A stretch of DNA of 64,000 nt from Kitasatospora phosalacinea (GCF_000716545.1 NZ_JNWZ01000005.1:62001-126000), one strand, 5' to 3'; positions 38,688 to 47,177 are shown, counted from the first letter of the stretch. Translations and numbers: made by a program. The notes: generated by a model from the sequence alone, not told the origin.

Positions 38688-38703
38688 CTTGTAAAATGTC
38701 ACA
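38688..38703 (+). promoter_or_regulatory. Operator-like motif before hydroxyproline operon 2
   Basis: CTTGTAAAATGTCACA on the plus strand reads TGTGACATTTTACAAG on the minus strand, the same GTGACATnnTACAA pattern as at 44135 and close to that at 35679. It lies 22 bases before GTG 38725. Confidence 0.6.
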
Positions 38704-38724
38704 CATCATATCGAGGGAGATCTC

Positions 38725-39633
38725 GTGACCCCCACCCCCCGCGACCCCGCCCGCCCCTGGCGCGGCGTCATGGTCGCCACCACCCTGCCTTTCCGCGCCG
38801 ACCTCACGGTGGACTACGACGCCTACGCCGAACACGTCCGCCGGCTGATCGACCGGGGCTGCGACGGCGTCGTCCCCAACGGCTCGCTCGGCGAGTACCA
38901 GACCCTCACCCCCGAGGAGCGCGCCAGGGTCGTCACCACCGCCGTCGAGGCGGCCGGCGACGGCGCCCGGGTGATGGCCGGCGTGGCCGCCTACGGCAGC
39001 GCGGAGTCCCGCCGCTGGGCCGAGCAGGCCGCCGAGGCCGGGGCCGGGTCGGTGCTGCTGCTCCCGCCGAACGCCTACCGCGCCGACCACGCCGCGGTGC
39101 GCGCCCACTACGCCGAGGTCGCCCGGGTCGGCGTGCCGGTCGTCGCGTACAACAACCCGATCGACACCAAGGTCGACCTCGTTCCCGCCCTGCTCGCCCA
39201 ACTGCACGCCGAGGGCTCGATCGTGGCCGTCAAGGAGTTCTCCGGCGACGTCCGCCGCGCCTACGAGATCGGCGAACTGGCCCCCGGCCTGGACCTGCTG
39301 GTCGGCGCCGACGACGTGCTGCTCGAACTGGCCGTGGCCGGCGCCGTCGGCTGGATCGCCGGCTACCCGAACGCGCTGCCCGCCACCTGCGCCGAGCTGT
39401 ACCGCGCCGCCGTCTCCGGCGACCTGGCCACCGCCGTTCCGCTCTACAGGTCGCTGCACCCGCTGCTGCGCTGGGACTCCAGGACCGAGTTCGTGCAGGC
39501 CATCAAGCTCTCCATGGACCTCGCCGGCCGCCCGGGCGGCCCGACCCGCCCCCCGCGCCTGCCGCTCCCCCCGGAGACCGCGGCCGCGGTGCGCGCCGCG
39601 ACCGGGAAGGCGCTCGCCGAAGGCCGCGAGTAG
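38725..39633 (+). CDS. Pyrroline-4-hydroxy-2-carboxylate deaminase (DapA family)
   Basis: The product of 302 residues is a TIM-barrel enzyme of the dihydrodipicolinate synthase family with Schiff-base Lys170 (VAVKEFSGD) and catalytic Tyr142 (AYNNP). In hydroxyproline clusters this family removes ammonia from 1-pyrroline-4-hydroxy-2-carboxylate to give 2-oxoglutarate semialdehyde (EC 3.5.4.22). The context, rather than the sequence alone, decides against a lysine-biosynthesis role. GTG 38725 follows GAGGGAGA. Confidence 0.85.
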   Translation: MTPTPRDPARPWRGVMVATTLPFRADLTVDYDAYAEHVRRLIDRGCDGVVPNGSLGEYQTLTPEERARVVTTAVEAAGDGARVMAGVAAYGSAESRRWAEQAAEAGAGSVLLLPPNAYRADHAAVRAHYAEVARVGVPVVAYNNPIDTKVDLVPALLAQLHAEGSIVAVKEFSGDVRRAYEIGELAPGLDLLVGADDVLLELAVAGAVGWIAGYPNALPATCAELYRAAVSGDLATAVPLYRSLHPLLRWDSRTEFVQAIKLSMDLAGRPGGPTRPPRLPLPPETAAAVRAATGKALAEGRE

Positions 39634-39725
39634 CGCCGCCGCCAAGGCGGTCCCGACCGGCGGGGGAGCCGGTCCGGGCCGCCGGACGCCCCTGAACCGC
39701 CGTCAGCCGATCGGAGAGCACCGCG

Positions 39726-40733
39726 ATGCGGACCCGCCACGTCTTCCACGCCGTCGACTCGCACACCGAGGGGATGCCCACCCGGGTGGTCACCGGCGGC
39801 TTCGGCACCGTCCCCGGCGCCACCATGGCCGAGCGGCGCACCCACTTCCAGCGCCACCTCGACCGGTTCCGCACGCTGCTGATGTACGAGCCGCGCGGCC
39901 ACTCCGCGATGAGCGGCGCGATCCTGCAGCCGCCCACCCGGCCGGACGCCGACTTCGGCGTGCTGTACATCGAGGTCTCCGGGCTGCTGCCGATGTGCGG
40001 CCACGGCACCATCGGCGTCGCCACCGTGCTGGTCGAGACCGGCATGGTGCCGGTGGTCGAACCGGTCACCACGGTGCGGCTGGACACGCCCGCCGGGCTG
40101 GTGGTCGCCGACGTCCGGGTGGAGGACGGCGCCGCGACCGCCGTCACCATCCGCAACGTGCCCTCGTACTCCGTCGCGCTGGACCGGAAGCTGGAGGTGC
40201 CCGGCTACGGGACGGTCACCTACGACCTCGCGTACGGCGGCAACTACTACGCCATCCTGCCGCTGGAGCGGCTCGGGCTGCCGTTCGAGCGCGGGCGCAA
40301 GGACGACATCCTGGCCGCCGGACTGGCCGTGATGGACGCGGTCAACGCCTCGGACGGGCACCGGCCGGCCCACCCCGAGGACCCGTCCATCCACGGCTGC
40401 CACCACGTCCAGCTGCTCGCGCCCGGCTCGGACGCGGCGCACTCGCGGCACGCGATGGCGATCCACCCCGGCTGGTTCGACCGCTCGCCCTGCGGGACGG
40501 GCACCTCCGCGCGGATGGCGCAGCTGCACGCGCGCGGCGAGCTGGCGATCGGCGCGGACTTCCGCAACGACTCCTTCATCGGGACGACCTTCACTGGCCG
40601 CCTGGTCGAGGAGACCACGGTGGCCGGCCTGCCCGCCGTCGTCCCGACCGTCACCGGCCGGGCCTGGGTGACCGGCACCGCGCAGTACTTCCTCGACCCG
40701 ACCGACCCGTTCCCGGCCGGCTTCCTGCTGTAG
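39726..40733 (+). CDS. 4-hydroxyproline 2-epimerase (proline racemase family)
   Basis: The product of 335 residues carries the two catalytic cysteines of the family: Cys91 in MCGHGTIG and Cys256 in SPCGTGTSAR. It should convert trans-4-hydroxy-L-proline into cis-4-hydroxy-D-proline (EC 5.1.1.8), the substrate of the dehydrogenase encoded upstream. DSHTEGMPTRVV at the start and EPRGH are family motifs. It lies 92 bp after the deaminase, with a weak 7-bp hairpin between (39655-39674). Confidence 0.9.
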   Translation: MRTRHVFHAVDSHTEGMPTRVVTGGFGTVPGATMAERRTHFQRHLDRFRTLLMYEPRGHSAMSGAILQPPTRPDADFGVLYIEVSGLLPMCGHGTIGVATVLVETGMVPVVEPVTTVRLDTPAGLVVADVRVEDGAATAVTIRNVPSYSVALDRKLEVPGYGTVTYDLAYGGNYYAILPLERLGLPFERGRKDDILAAGLAVMDAVNASDGHRPAHPEDPSIHGCHHVQLLAPGSDAAHSRHAMAIHPGWFDRSPCGTGTSARMAQLHARGELAIGADFRNDSFIGTTFTGRLVEETTVAGLPAVVPTVTGRAWVTGTAQYFLDPTDPFPAGFLL

Positions 40734-40775
40734 CCGCGGCGGCCGTCGGCCACCCCCTGCGAAAGGTTCTCCCGC

Positions 40776-42155
40776 ATGACCACCATCGACTCGTACAACC
40801 CCGCCGACCCCGACGACCTGGTCGCCTCGGTGCCGTCCACCGGGGCCGGGGGCGTCGCGGCGGCGCTCGCGGGCGCGCGCGGGGCGCAGCGCGACTGGTG
40901 GGCGCTGGGGGCGGCCGGGCGGTCGCTGGCGCTGACGGAGGCCGCCGCCGCGATCGAGCGGGCGGCCGACGAACTGGCCGGACTGGTGGTCCGCGAGGTG
41001 GGCAAGCCGGTCGCCGAGGCGCGCGGCGAGGTCGCCCGCACCGTGGCGATCTGGCGCTACTACGCGCAGGCGCCGTTCGCCCCGGCCGGCGAGGTGCACG
41101 AACCCGCCGCCGGGCCGGGCCTGCTGCTGACCCGCCGCCGCCCGTACGGGGTGGCCGGGCTGATCACGCCGTGGAACTTCCCGCTGGCGATCCCCACCTG
41201 GAAGGCCGCGCCCGCGCTGGCCGTCGGCAACACCGTGGTGCTCAAGCCGTCCTCCGAGGCGGTGGCCTGCGCGCTGCGGCTGGCCGAACTGGCCGGCCTG
41301 CCCGAGGGCGTGCTCACGGTGGTGCCGGGCGGCGGGGAGGCGGGGACGGCGCTGGTCGAGGGGGCGGACGTCGTCTCGTTCACCGGCTCGACCCCGGTGG
41401 GCCGCTCGGTGATCGCGGGCGCGGCCGGGCGCGGCGTCCCGGTGCAGGCCGAGATGGGCGGCCTGAACGCCGCGCTCGTCCTCCCGGACGCCGACATCGA
41501 GCGGGCCGCCGCCCACCTGGCGGGCGCCATCGCCGGCTACGCGGGCCAGAAGTGCACCGCCACCGGCCGGGTGATCGCCGTCGGCGGCGCGTACGGGCCG
41601 CTCGCCGAGGCCCTGGCCGGGGCGCTCGCGCGGACCCCGGCCGCCGACCCGTCCGCGCCGGCCACCGTCTGCGGCCCGGTGATCAACCGGTCGGCGCTGG
41701 AGCGGCTGACCGGCGCCGTCGACACCGCCCGCGCGGGCGGCGCCACCGTGCTGGCCGGCGGCGCGGAGGCCGAACGGACGGGCTGGTTCCTGGGACCGAC
41801 CCTGCTGGCGGGCGTCCCGGCCGGGCACCCGCTGCTGGCGGAGGAGTTCTTCGGGCCCCTCGCCGTGCTGCTGCCCGCCGCCGACCTGGACGAGGCGGTC
41901 GCGCTGGCCAACGACACCCGGCACAGCCTGTCCGCCTCCGTGCACTCGCGCAGCCTGGAGGTGGCGCTGGCCGCCGCCGACCGCCTGGACGCGGGCATGA
42001 TCCGGATCAACGCGCCCTCCAGCGGCGTCGACTTCCACCTGCCGTTCGGCGGCGCCAAGGGCGCCTCGTACGGCCCCCGCGAGCAGGGCCGGGCCGCGCT
42101 CGACTTCTACACCGCCTCCCGCACCGTCAGCGTGCTGCCCGCCGGGGAGCACTGA
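40776..42155 (+). CDS. 2-oxoglutarate semialdehyde dehydrogenase (aldehyde dehydrogenase family)
   Basis: The product of 459 residues is an NAD(P)-dependent aldehyde dehydrogenase: PWNFPLAIPTWKAAPALAVG (cofactor fold), Glu226 in EMGG and nucleophile Cys260 in GQKCTATGR. In this cluster it should oxidise 2-oxoglutarate semialdehyde to 2-oxoglutarate (EC 1.2.1.26), completing entry into the citric acid cycle. The stop TGA overlaps the next start by one base (TGATG). Confidence 0.88.
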   Translation: MTTIDSYNPADPDDLVASVPSTGAGGVAAALAGARGAQRDWWALGAAGRSLALTEAAAAIERAADELAGLVVREVGKPVAEARGEVARTVAIWRYYAQAPFAPAGEVHEPAAGPGLLLTRRRPYGVAGLITPWNFPLAIPTWKAAPALAVGNTVVLKPSSEAVACALRLAELAGLPEGVLTVVPGGGEAGTALVEGADVVSFTGSTPVGRSVIAGAAGRGVPVQAEMGGLNAALVLPDADIERAAAHLAGAIAGYAGQKCTATGRVIAVGGAYGPLAEALAGALARTPAADPSAPATVCGPVINRSALERLTGAVDTARAGGATVLAGGAEAERTGWFLGPTLLAGVPAGHPLLAEEFFGPLAVLLPAADLDEAVALANDTRHSLSASVHSRSLEVALAAADRLDAGMIRINAPSSGVDFHLPFGGAKGASYGPREQGRAALDFYTASRTVSVLPAGEH

Positions 42156-43162
42156 TGCAGCAGATCTCCACCACCGACTACCACACCGCGGGCGAGCCGT
42201 TCCGGATCGTCGTCGCGGGCCTGCCGCCGATCCCCGGCGACACCGTCGCCGAACGCCGCTCGATCGCGATCGGCACGGGCGGCGCCACCTCGCCGCGCCC
42301 CGGCGCGCTGGACGACGTGCGCCGCCTGCTGACCCGCGAACCGCGCGGCCACGCCGGCATGTACGGCGGGTTCGTGGTGCCCCCGGACGACGGCGGGGCC
42401 CACTTCGGCGTCCTGTTCTGGCACAAGGACGGCTACTCGACCGCGTGCGGCCACGGCACCATGGCGCTCGGCGCCTGGGCCGTCGACACCGGGCTGGTCG
42501 CCGCCCCCGACGACGGCACCGCGCTGGTGCGCATCGACGCCCCCTCCGGCCGGGTCAGCGCCACCGTGCACCGCAGCGGCGGCCGCACCACCGCCGTGAC
42601 CTTCCGCAACGTGCCGACCAGGGTGCTGGCCCGCGGGGTCGGACTGACGGTCGGCGGGCGCCCGGTGGCGGTCGACCTGGCGCACTCCGGCGCGGTGTAC
42701 GCCGCGCTGCCCGCCGCCGCGCTCGGCCTGTCCGTCGTCCCCGACCGGCTCGCCGAACTCACCGCCGCCGGACGGGACGTCCGCGCCGCGCTGGAGGGCC
42801 ACCGGGCCCTGGCCGAGCACCGCGACGGCGTCTACGGCGTCATCCTGTACGACGAGCTGCCCGACACGCCGGCCGGTCCGCACCAGCGCAACGTCACCGT
42901 CTTCGCGGACGGCCAGGTCGACCGCTCCCCGTGCGGCTCCGGCACCTCCGCCCGGCTCGCCCTGCTCGCCGACGAGGGCGCGCTCGGCGGTGAGCGCACC
43001 CTGCGCCACGACTCGGTCATCGGCACCGCCTTCACCGGCCGGGTCCGCGGGCGCCGCGACGGCGGCGTGGTCACCGAGGTCACCGGCACCGTCCACCGCA
43101 CCGGCGAGCACCGCTTCGTCCTCGACCCCGAGGACGTCCTCGGCGCGGGGTTCCTGCTGTGA
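42155..43162 (+). CDS. Second proline-racemase-family enzyme (proline racemase or trans-3-hydroxyproline dehydratase)
   Basis: The product of 335 residues is a diverged paralogue of the upstream epimerase. It keeps both cysteines (Cys98 in ACGHGTMA, Cys260 in SPCGSGTSA). Trans-3-hydroxy-L-proline dehydratases of this family usually carry Thr at the second position, so the residues favour racemase/epimerase chemistry. However, the coupled reductase downstream is the usual partner of that dehydratase. The activity is therefore unresolved. It is coupled on both sides by overlapping start and stop codons. Confidence 0.75.
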   Translation: MQQISTTDYHTAGEPFRIVVAGLPPIPGDTVAERRSIAIGTGGATSPRPGALDDVRRLLTREPRGHAGMYGGFVVPPDDGGAHFGVLFWHKDGYSTACGHGTMALGAWAVDTGLVAAPDDGTALVRIDAPSGRVSATVHRSGGRTTAVTFRNVPTRVLARGVGLTVGGRPVAVDLAHSGAVYAALPAAALGLSVVPDRLAELTAAGRDVRAALEGHRALAEHRDGVYGVILYDELPDTPAGPHQRNVTVFADGQVDRSPCGSGTSARLALLADEGALGGERTLRHDSVIGTAFTGRVRGRRDGGVVTEVTGTVHRTGEHRFVLDPEDVLGAGFLL

Positions 43163-44115
43163 ACGTCGCCGGGCTGGAACTGACGCTCGACCACCTCGCC
43201 GCCGTGGCCGCGCTGGAGCGGGCGCTGCTGGACGGACTGGACGTGGAGGGCACCCCGGCCCGGGCCGGGGTGCCCGTCCCGGCCGGGGAGCTGCTGCTGA
43301 TGCCCGCCGCGACCGAGCGCTTCGCGGGGGTGAAGATCGCCGGGGTGGCGCCCGCCAACCCGGCGGCCGGGCTGCCCCGGATCACCGGCTGCTACCTGCT
43401 GCTCGACGGCCCCACCCTGCGCCCGCTCGCCCTGCTGGACGGGGCGGCGCTCACCGCGCTGCGCACCCCCGCCGTCACCGCGCTCGCCCTGCGGGCGCTG
43501 GCCGCGCCGGACGCCCGGCACCTGGTGCTGTTCGGCGCCGGGCCGCAGGCGCTCGGCCACCTGGAGGCGTTGGACGCGGTGCTGCCCGGGCTGGCGCGGG
43601 TCACCGTGGTGGCCCGCCGCCCGGGCCCCGCCGGGGAGTTGGCGGCGCGCGCGGCCGCGCTGGGCCTGGACGCGGCCGTCGGCGCACCGGAGGCGGTCGC
43701 CGGCGCGGACGTCGTGGTGTGCTGCACCACCGCCCGCACCCCGCTGTTCGACGGCGCGCTGGTGCCCGACCGGGCGGTGGTCGCGGCGGTCGGCTCGCAC
43801 GAGCCCGGGGCCCGCGAGGTGGACGCCCGGCTGGTGGACCGCGCCGACCTGTTCGTGGAGGCCCGCGAGGCCGCGCTGCGCGAGGCCGGGGACCTGCTGC
43901 TGGCCGGGGCGGGGGCCGAACGGCTCGTCAATCTGGCCGAACTGGTCACCGGGAGGGCCGCCGTCCGCCATGATCGGCCCAGGTTCTTCAAGAGCGTGGG
44001 CATGGCGTGGCAGGATCTGGCGGTGGCGTCGGCGCAGTACGCGTCGACGCGGTGGGGCGCGGGGCGGTGGAGCACGGGGCGGCGCGCGGACACGGACGGC
44101 GACGACCGCGGGTAG
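43159..44115 (+). CDS. Ornithine cyclodeaminase/mu-crystallin family, probable 1-pyrroline-2-carboxylate reductase
   Basis: The product of 318 residues has the family's Rossmann segment (LVLFGAGPQALGHLEAL) and early lysine motif (ERFAGVKIAGV). In hydroxyproline and proline clusters such enzymes reduce 1-pyrroline-2-carboxylate to L-proline with NAD(P)H. The GTG start overlaps the previous stop by four bases, so its substrate probably comes from that enzyme or from D-proline oxidation by the dehydrogenase. Ornithine cyclodeaminase activity is a less likely alternative. Confidence 0.78.
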   Translation: MNVAGLELTLDHLAAVAALERALLDGLDVEGTPARAGVPVPAGELLLMPAATERFAGVKIAGVAPANPAAGLPRITGCYLLLDGPTLRPLALLDGAALTALRTPAVTALALRALAAPDARHLVLFGAGPQALGHLEALDAVLPGLARVTVVARRPGPAGELAARAAALGLDAAVGAPEAVAGADVVVCCTTARTPLFDGALVPDRAVVAAVGSHEPGAREVDARLVDRADLFVEAREAALREAGDLLLAGAGAERLVNLAELVTGRAAVRHDRPRFFKSVGMAWQDLAVASAQYASTRWGAGRWSTGRRADTDGDDRG

Positions 44116-44134
44116 GGCACCCACTCTCCGCAAC

Positions 44135-44150
44135 GTGACATTGTACAATG
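44135..44150 (+). promoter_or_regulatory. Operator-like motif over the -10 of the GntR regulator gene
   Basis: GTGACATTGTACAATG contains the perfect palindrome ATTGTACAAT and the -10 hexamer TACAAT (44144-44149). A repressor bound here would block its own gene, so autoregulation is likely. Confidence 0.65.
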
Positions 44151-44179
44151 GGGTCCTGTTGAACCTCCGGAGGAACACC

Positions 44180-44899
44180 ATGGCCGACCTCAAGCCCCGC
44201 AACCTCATCTCCGTCCAGGAGCGGCTGCGCGACCAGGTCGCCCACGCCCTGCGTGCGGCACTCATCTCCGGTGAACTGCGCCCCGGCGTGGTCTACTCCG
44301 CCCCGACGCTGGCCGTCGACTTCGGGGTCTCCGCGACCCCCGTCCGGGAGGCGATGCTCGACCTGGCCCGCGAGGGACTGGTCGAGGCCGTCCGCAACAA
44401 GGGCTTCCGGGTCACCGAGCTCTCCGACCGGGACCTCGACGAGTTCACCGAGATCCGCGCGCTGATCGAGGTCCCCACCGTCGGCCAGGTCGCCCGCACC
44501 GCCACCGCCGAACAGCTGGAGGCGCTGCGCCCGCAGGCCCGGGCGATCGTCGCGGCCGCCCGCGAGCACGACCTGATCGGCTACCTGGAGGCCGACCGGC
44601 AGTTCCACCTCGACCTGCTCGCGCTGGCCGGCAACGCCCGGCTGGTCGAGACGGTGGGCGACCTGCGCAAGCGCTCCCGGCTGTACGGCCTCAACCGGCT
44701 CGACCAGCGGGGCGAACTCGTCACCTCCGCCGAGGAGCACCTCGAACTGCTGGACGTCCTGCTGACCGGCGACGCCGAAGCCGCCCAGGCGTGCATGACC
44801 CGCCACCTCGGCCACGTCCGCCACCTGTGGGCGGCCGGCGACAAGGCCGCCGAGCGGCCCGCCGGGCCGGAGGGCGCGCTGCGGCTGTCGGGGCGCTGA
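44180..44899 (+). CDS. GntR-family (FCD/FadR subfamily) transcriptional regulator of the hydroxyproline cluster
   Basis: The product of 239 residues has an N-terminal winged helix-turn-helix (ISGELRPG..., FGVSATPVREAMLDLAREGL) and a C-terminal all-helical FCD ligand domain with metal-binding His and Asp/Glu (EADRQFHLDLLALAGN, EEHLELLDVL, TRHLGHV). It likely senses hydroxyproline or a catabolite and represses the cluster through the shared motif. ATG 44180 follows GGAGGAA. It lies at the cluster's right edge on the same strand. Confidence 0.9.
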   Translation: MADLKPRNLISVQERLRDQVAHALRAALISGELRPGVVYSAPTLAVDFGVSATPVREAMLDLAREGLVEAVRNKGFRVTELSDRDLDEFTEIRALIEVPTVGQVARTATAEQLEALRPQARAIVAAAREHDLIGYLEADRQFHLDLLALAGNARLVETVGDLRKRSRLYGLNRLDQRGELVTSAEEHLELLDVLLTGDAEAAQACMTRHLGHVRHLWAAGDKAAERPAGPEGALRLSGR

Positions 44900-44947
44900 C
44901 GGGCCGTCGGCGGCGGTCCGGGCGGGGGTGGTCCGGGCGGGGGTGGT

Positions 44948-45619
44948 TCAGGGCCGCGGGGTGCGGCTGCGCGCGGAGTGGCCGAGCTCCGGGCCCAGCC
45001 CGAAGTAGTGCCGGAAGTTGTACACCAGCGGGCTCCACGCGGCGGGCTCCACGTAGTCGGTGCCCGGCACCGTGACCGACTCCGCCGCGTGCACCCGCCG
45101 CACCCGCGCCTGCACCACCCGGAACTCCCCGGTGACGTCCGCGCGCAGGTCCACCACCTCGGCCTCCAGCTGCAGCGGGCACTCGGCGACCCGCGGCGGG
45201 ACCACGGTGTCGGAGGGCAGCGCGGTCAGCCCCGCGTGGCCGAACTTGTCCCGGACGAACACCGGCCAGCCCGTCCCGTCCGACCCGCCCGTCCCGTCCG
45301 GCCGCGCCGGGCGGTCGGGGCACCCGGTGGTGGCGCCCAGCCGCTCCACCTCCCGCCACAGTCCGGGCCCCGGCACGTTCACCACCAGCTCCGGCCGGGC
45401 CGCCAGGTTCCGCACCGTCCAACCCTCCCCTCCCAGGCCGAGCACCACCGTGCGGTCCAGCGCCCACGCGGAGGAGACCGGCGCGAGGTTCGCCGAACCG
45501 TCCGGGTTGACGGTGCTCAACAGCACCACCGGGGTGCCGAAGTACAGGACGTGCGGCTCGATGACGCGGTGGGACGGGCGGGACGGGTGGGACGGTGCTC
45601 CGAGGAGGTCGTTTCGCAT
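44948..45619 (-). CDS. Flavin-reductase-like FMN-binding split-barrel protein
   Basis: The product of 223 residues has the fold opening VLYFGTPVVLLSTVNPDGSANLAP (core: VVLLSTVNPDGSANLAP), typical of flavin reductase/PNPOx-like FMN proteins, and a later ECPLQLEAEV segment. It may reduce flavin or bind FMN for an oxidoreductase; the substrate is unknown. The middle holds a Gly/Asp/Arg-rich insertion (~residues 100-120). It is divergent from an ArsR-type regulator, with an inverted-repeat operator between. Confidence 0.78.
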   Translation of the reverse strand: MRNDLLGAPSHPSRPSHRVIEPHVLYFGTPVVLLSTVNPDGSANLAPVSSAWALDRTVVLGLGGEGWTVRNLAARPELVVNVPGPGLWREVERLGATTGCPDRPARPDGTGGSDGTGWPVFVRDKFGHAGLTALPSDTVVPPRVAECPLQLEAEVVDLRADVTGEFRVVQARVRRVHAAESVTVPGTDYVEPAAWSPLVYNFRHYFGLGPELGHSARSRTPRP

Positions 45620-45626
45620 GCCGCCG

Positions 45627-45678
45627 ACCGTAGGCCCGGGACGCTTCGGTCAGGACCGAAGCGTCCGCGCGGCAGGAT
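45627..45678. promoter_or_regulatory. Divergent promoters around a 12-bp inverted-repeat operator
   Basis: GGACGCTTCGGT (45639-45650) and ACCGAAGCGTCC (45655-45666) are exact inverted copies four bases apart. On each side a -10-like hexamer lies 6-7 bases from a start codon: TACGGT on the minus strand (45627-45632) for the flavin protein and CAGGAT (45673-45678) for the regulator. Both mRNAs may be leaderless, and a dimeric regulator on the palindrome would control both. Confidence 0.7.
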
Positions 45679-45684
45679 GGACGG

Positions 45685-46389
45685 ATGGACACCCCGACCG
45701 GCGCCCGCGCCCTCGCCGACACCGCGGCCCTGCTCGCCGACCCGACCCGGGCCGCGATCTGCCTCGCCCTGCTGGACGGCCGCGCCTGGACGGCCGGTGA
45801 ACTCGCCCGCCGGGCCGGGGTCGCCGCGCCCACCGCCACCGGCCACCTGAACCGCCTGGCCGGCGCCGGACTGCTGACCGAGGAACGCCAGGGCCGCCAC
45901 CGCTACCTGCGACTGGCCGGGCCCGCCGCCGCCGAACTCGTCGAAACGCTCGCCCAGTTCGCGGACCGGGACGCTCCCGCGCCGCCCGCCCGCTCCCTGC
46001 GCACCGCCCGGCAGCAGGGCGAACTCGCCCGCGCCCGCACCTGCTACGACCACCTCGCCGGGGCGCTCGGCGTCGCCGTCACCGACGCGATGACCACCCG
46101 CGGGCTCCTCGACCACCGCAACGGACTCGCCCTCACCACCGCCGGGGCCGACTGGCTCGGCGCGACCGGCATCACCGTCCGCCCCGGCCGCCGCCCCGCC
46201 GTCCGCCCCTGCCTGGACTTCACCGAACGGCGCCCGCACCTGGCGGGCGCCGTCGGCGCGGCGCTGTGCCGGCACGCCGTGGACGCCGGATGGGTGGTGC
46301 CGCGCCCGGACAGCCGGGCGGTGCGGGTCACCGCCGCCGGGCGGGAGGCGCTGCGCGGGCTGCTCGGGCTGGAGTGGAGCTGCGACTGA
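45685..46389 (+). CDS. ArsR-family winged-helix transcriptional regulator
   Basis: The product of 234 residues has an N-terminal ArsR-type helix-turn-helix (ADPTRAAICLALLDGRAW, ARRAGVAAPTATGHLNRL, GRHRYLRLAG). A C-terminal ~130-residue domain found in longer ArsR members follows, with two cysteines (RTCYDHL, RPCLDF) and a further one near the end. It lacks the classical metal motif ELCVCDL. It most likely represses its own gene and the divergent flavin protein through the palindrome at 45639. Confidence 0.85.
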   Translation: MDTPTGARALADTAALLADPTRAAICLALLDGRAWTAGELARRAGVAAPTATGHLNRLAGAGLLTEERQGRHRYLRLAGPAAAELVETLAQFADRDAPAPPARSLRTARQQGELARARTCYDHLAGALGVAVTDAMTTRGLLDHRNGLALTTAGADWLGATGITVRPGRRPAVRPCLDFTERRPHLAGAVGAALCRHAVDAGWVVPRPDSRAVRVTAAGREALRGLLGLEWSCD

Positions 46390-46396
46390 GGACCGG

Positions 46397-46424
46397 GCGG
46401 CCGACCCCCGGCGGCCGACCCCCG
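46397..46424. repeat. 14-bp tandem duplication between convergent genes
   Basis: GCGGCCGACCCCCG occurs twice head to tail (46397-46410, 46411-46424) in the 50-bp gap between the ArsR regulator and the ABC ATPase gene. It is probably a replication-slippage product. Confidence 0.7.
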
Positions 46425-46439
46425 GCGACCGGGCGCGCC

Positions 46440-47177
46440 CTACACCTCCTCGGTCAGCCGGCCGTCGCGCATCGCCAGCACCCGGTCGGCCCGGCCCAGC
46501 AGGTCGCGGTCGTGGGTGACCATCACGGTGGCGGTGCGGTGGGTGCGGGTCACCTCCGCGAGCAGCTCGACCACCTGCACGCCGCGCTCGTGGTCCAGTG
46601 CCGAGGTCGGCTCGTCCACCAGGAGCACCGACGGGCTGCCGAACAGGGCGCGGGCGATGTTCACCCGCTGGCGCTCGCCGCCCGACAGCTGGTGCGGGCG
46701 GCGGCGCTGCTCGGCGCCGGTCAGGCCGACCGACTCCAGCAGTTCCTCGGCCCGGCCACGGGCCCGGGCCGGGCGGCGGCCGCGCACCGACTCCAGGACC
46801 AGCAGCTGTTCGACGGCGGTCAGCGAGGCCAGCAGGTTCGACTGCTGGAACACGATGCCCAGGCGCTCGCGGCGCAGCGCGGTGCGCTCGCGCCCGCCCA
46901 GCGCGCCCGCGTCCACCCCGTCGATCAGCACCTCGCCGCGATCCGGGCGCAGCAGCGTCGCGGCGACCGCCAGCAGACTGGACTTGCCGGAGCCGGACGG
47001 GCCCACGAGGGCCGTGAACTCGCCCGGGGCGACGGTGAGTTCGACCTCGTCCAGGGCGATCAGCCGGCTCTCGCCGTCCGGGTAGCCGAGCGTCACGCCG
47101 CGCAGTGCGAGGCCGGTGCGCAGGGAGGTGGCGGTGGTGGTCACGGCGGAGCCTTCCGGAGCGGGGTGGGTGGTCAT
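46440..47177 (-). CDS. ABC transporter ATPase (LolD/MacB type)
   Basis: The product of 245 residues has Walker A GPSGSGKSS, the Q-loop FQQSNLL, signature LSGGERQRV, Walker B VLLVDEPTSALD and the switch His in VMVTHD. It powers the FtsX-type permease whose stop codon overlaps its start (ATGA). Such pairs export lipids, peptides or antibiotics, or act in cell-envelope stress. A divergently encoded two-component system probably controls it. Confidence 0.93.
   Translation of the reverse strand: MTTHPAPEGSAVTTTATSLRTGLALRGVTLGYPDGESRLIALDEVELTVAPGEFTALVGPSGSGKSSLLAVAATLLRPDRGEVLIDGVDAGALGGRERTALRRERLGIVFQQSNLLASLTAVEQLLVLESVRGRRPARARGRAEELLESVGLTGAEQRRRPHQLSGGERQRVNIARALFGSPSVLLVDEPTSALDHERGVQVVELLAEVTRTHRTATVMVTHDRDLLGRADRVLAMRDGRLTEEV

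Noticed and set aside
38725..39633. Dihydrodipicolinate synthase for lysine biosynthesis
   Set aside because: The family fold fits, but the surrounding hydroxyproline genes make the pyrroline-4-hydroxy-2-carboxylate deaminase role much more likely.
44948..44990. Terminator between the GntR regulator and the flavin-protein gene
   Set aside because: The short convergent gap has repeated GGGCGGGGGTGGTCC-like units but no stable inverted repeat.
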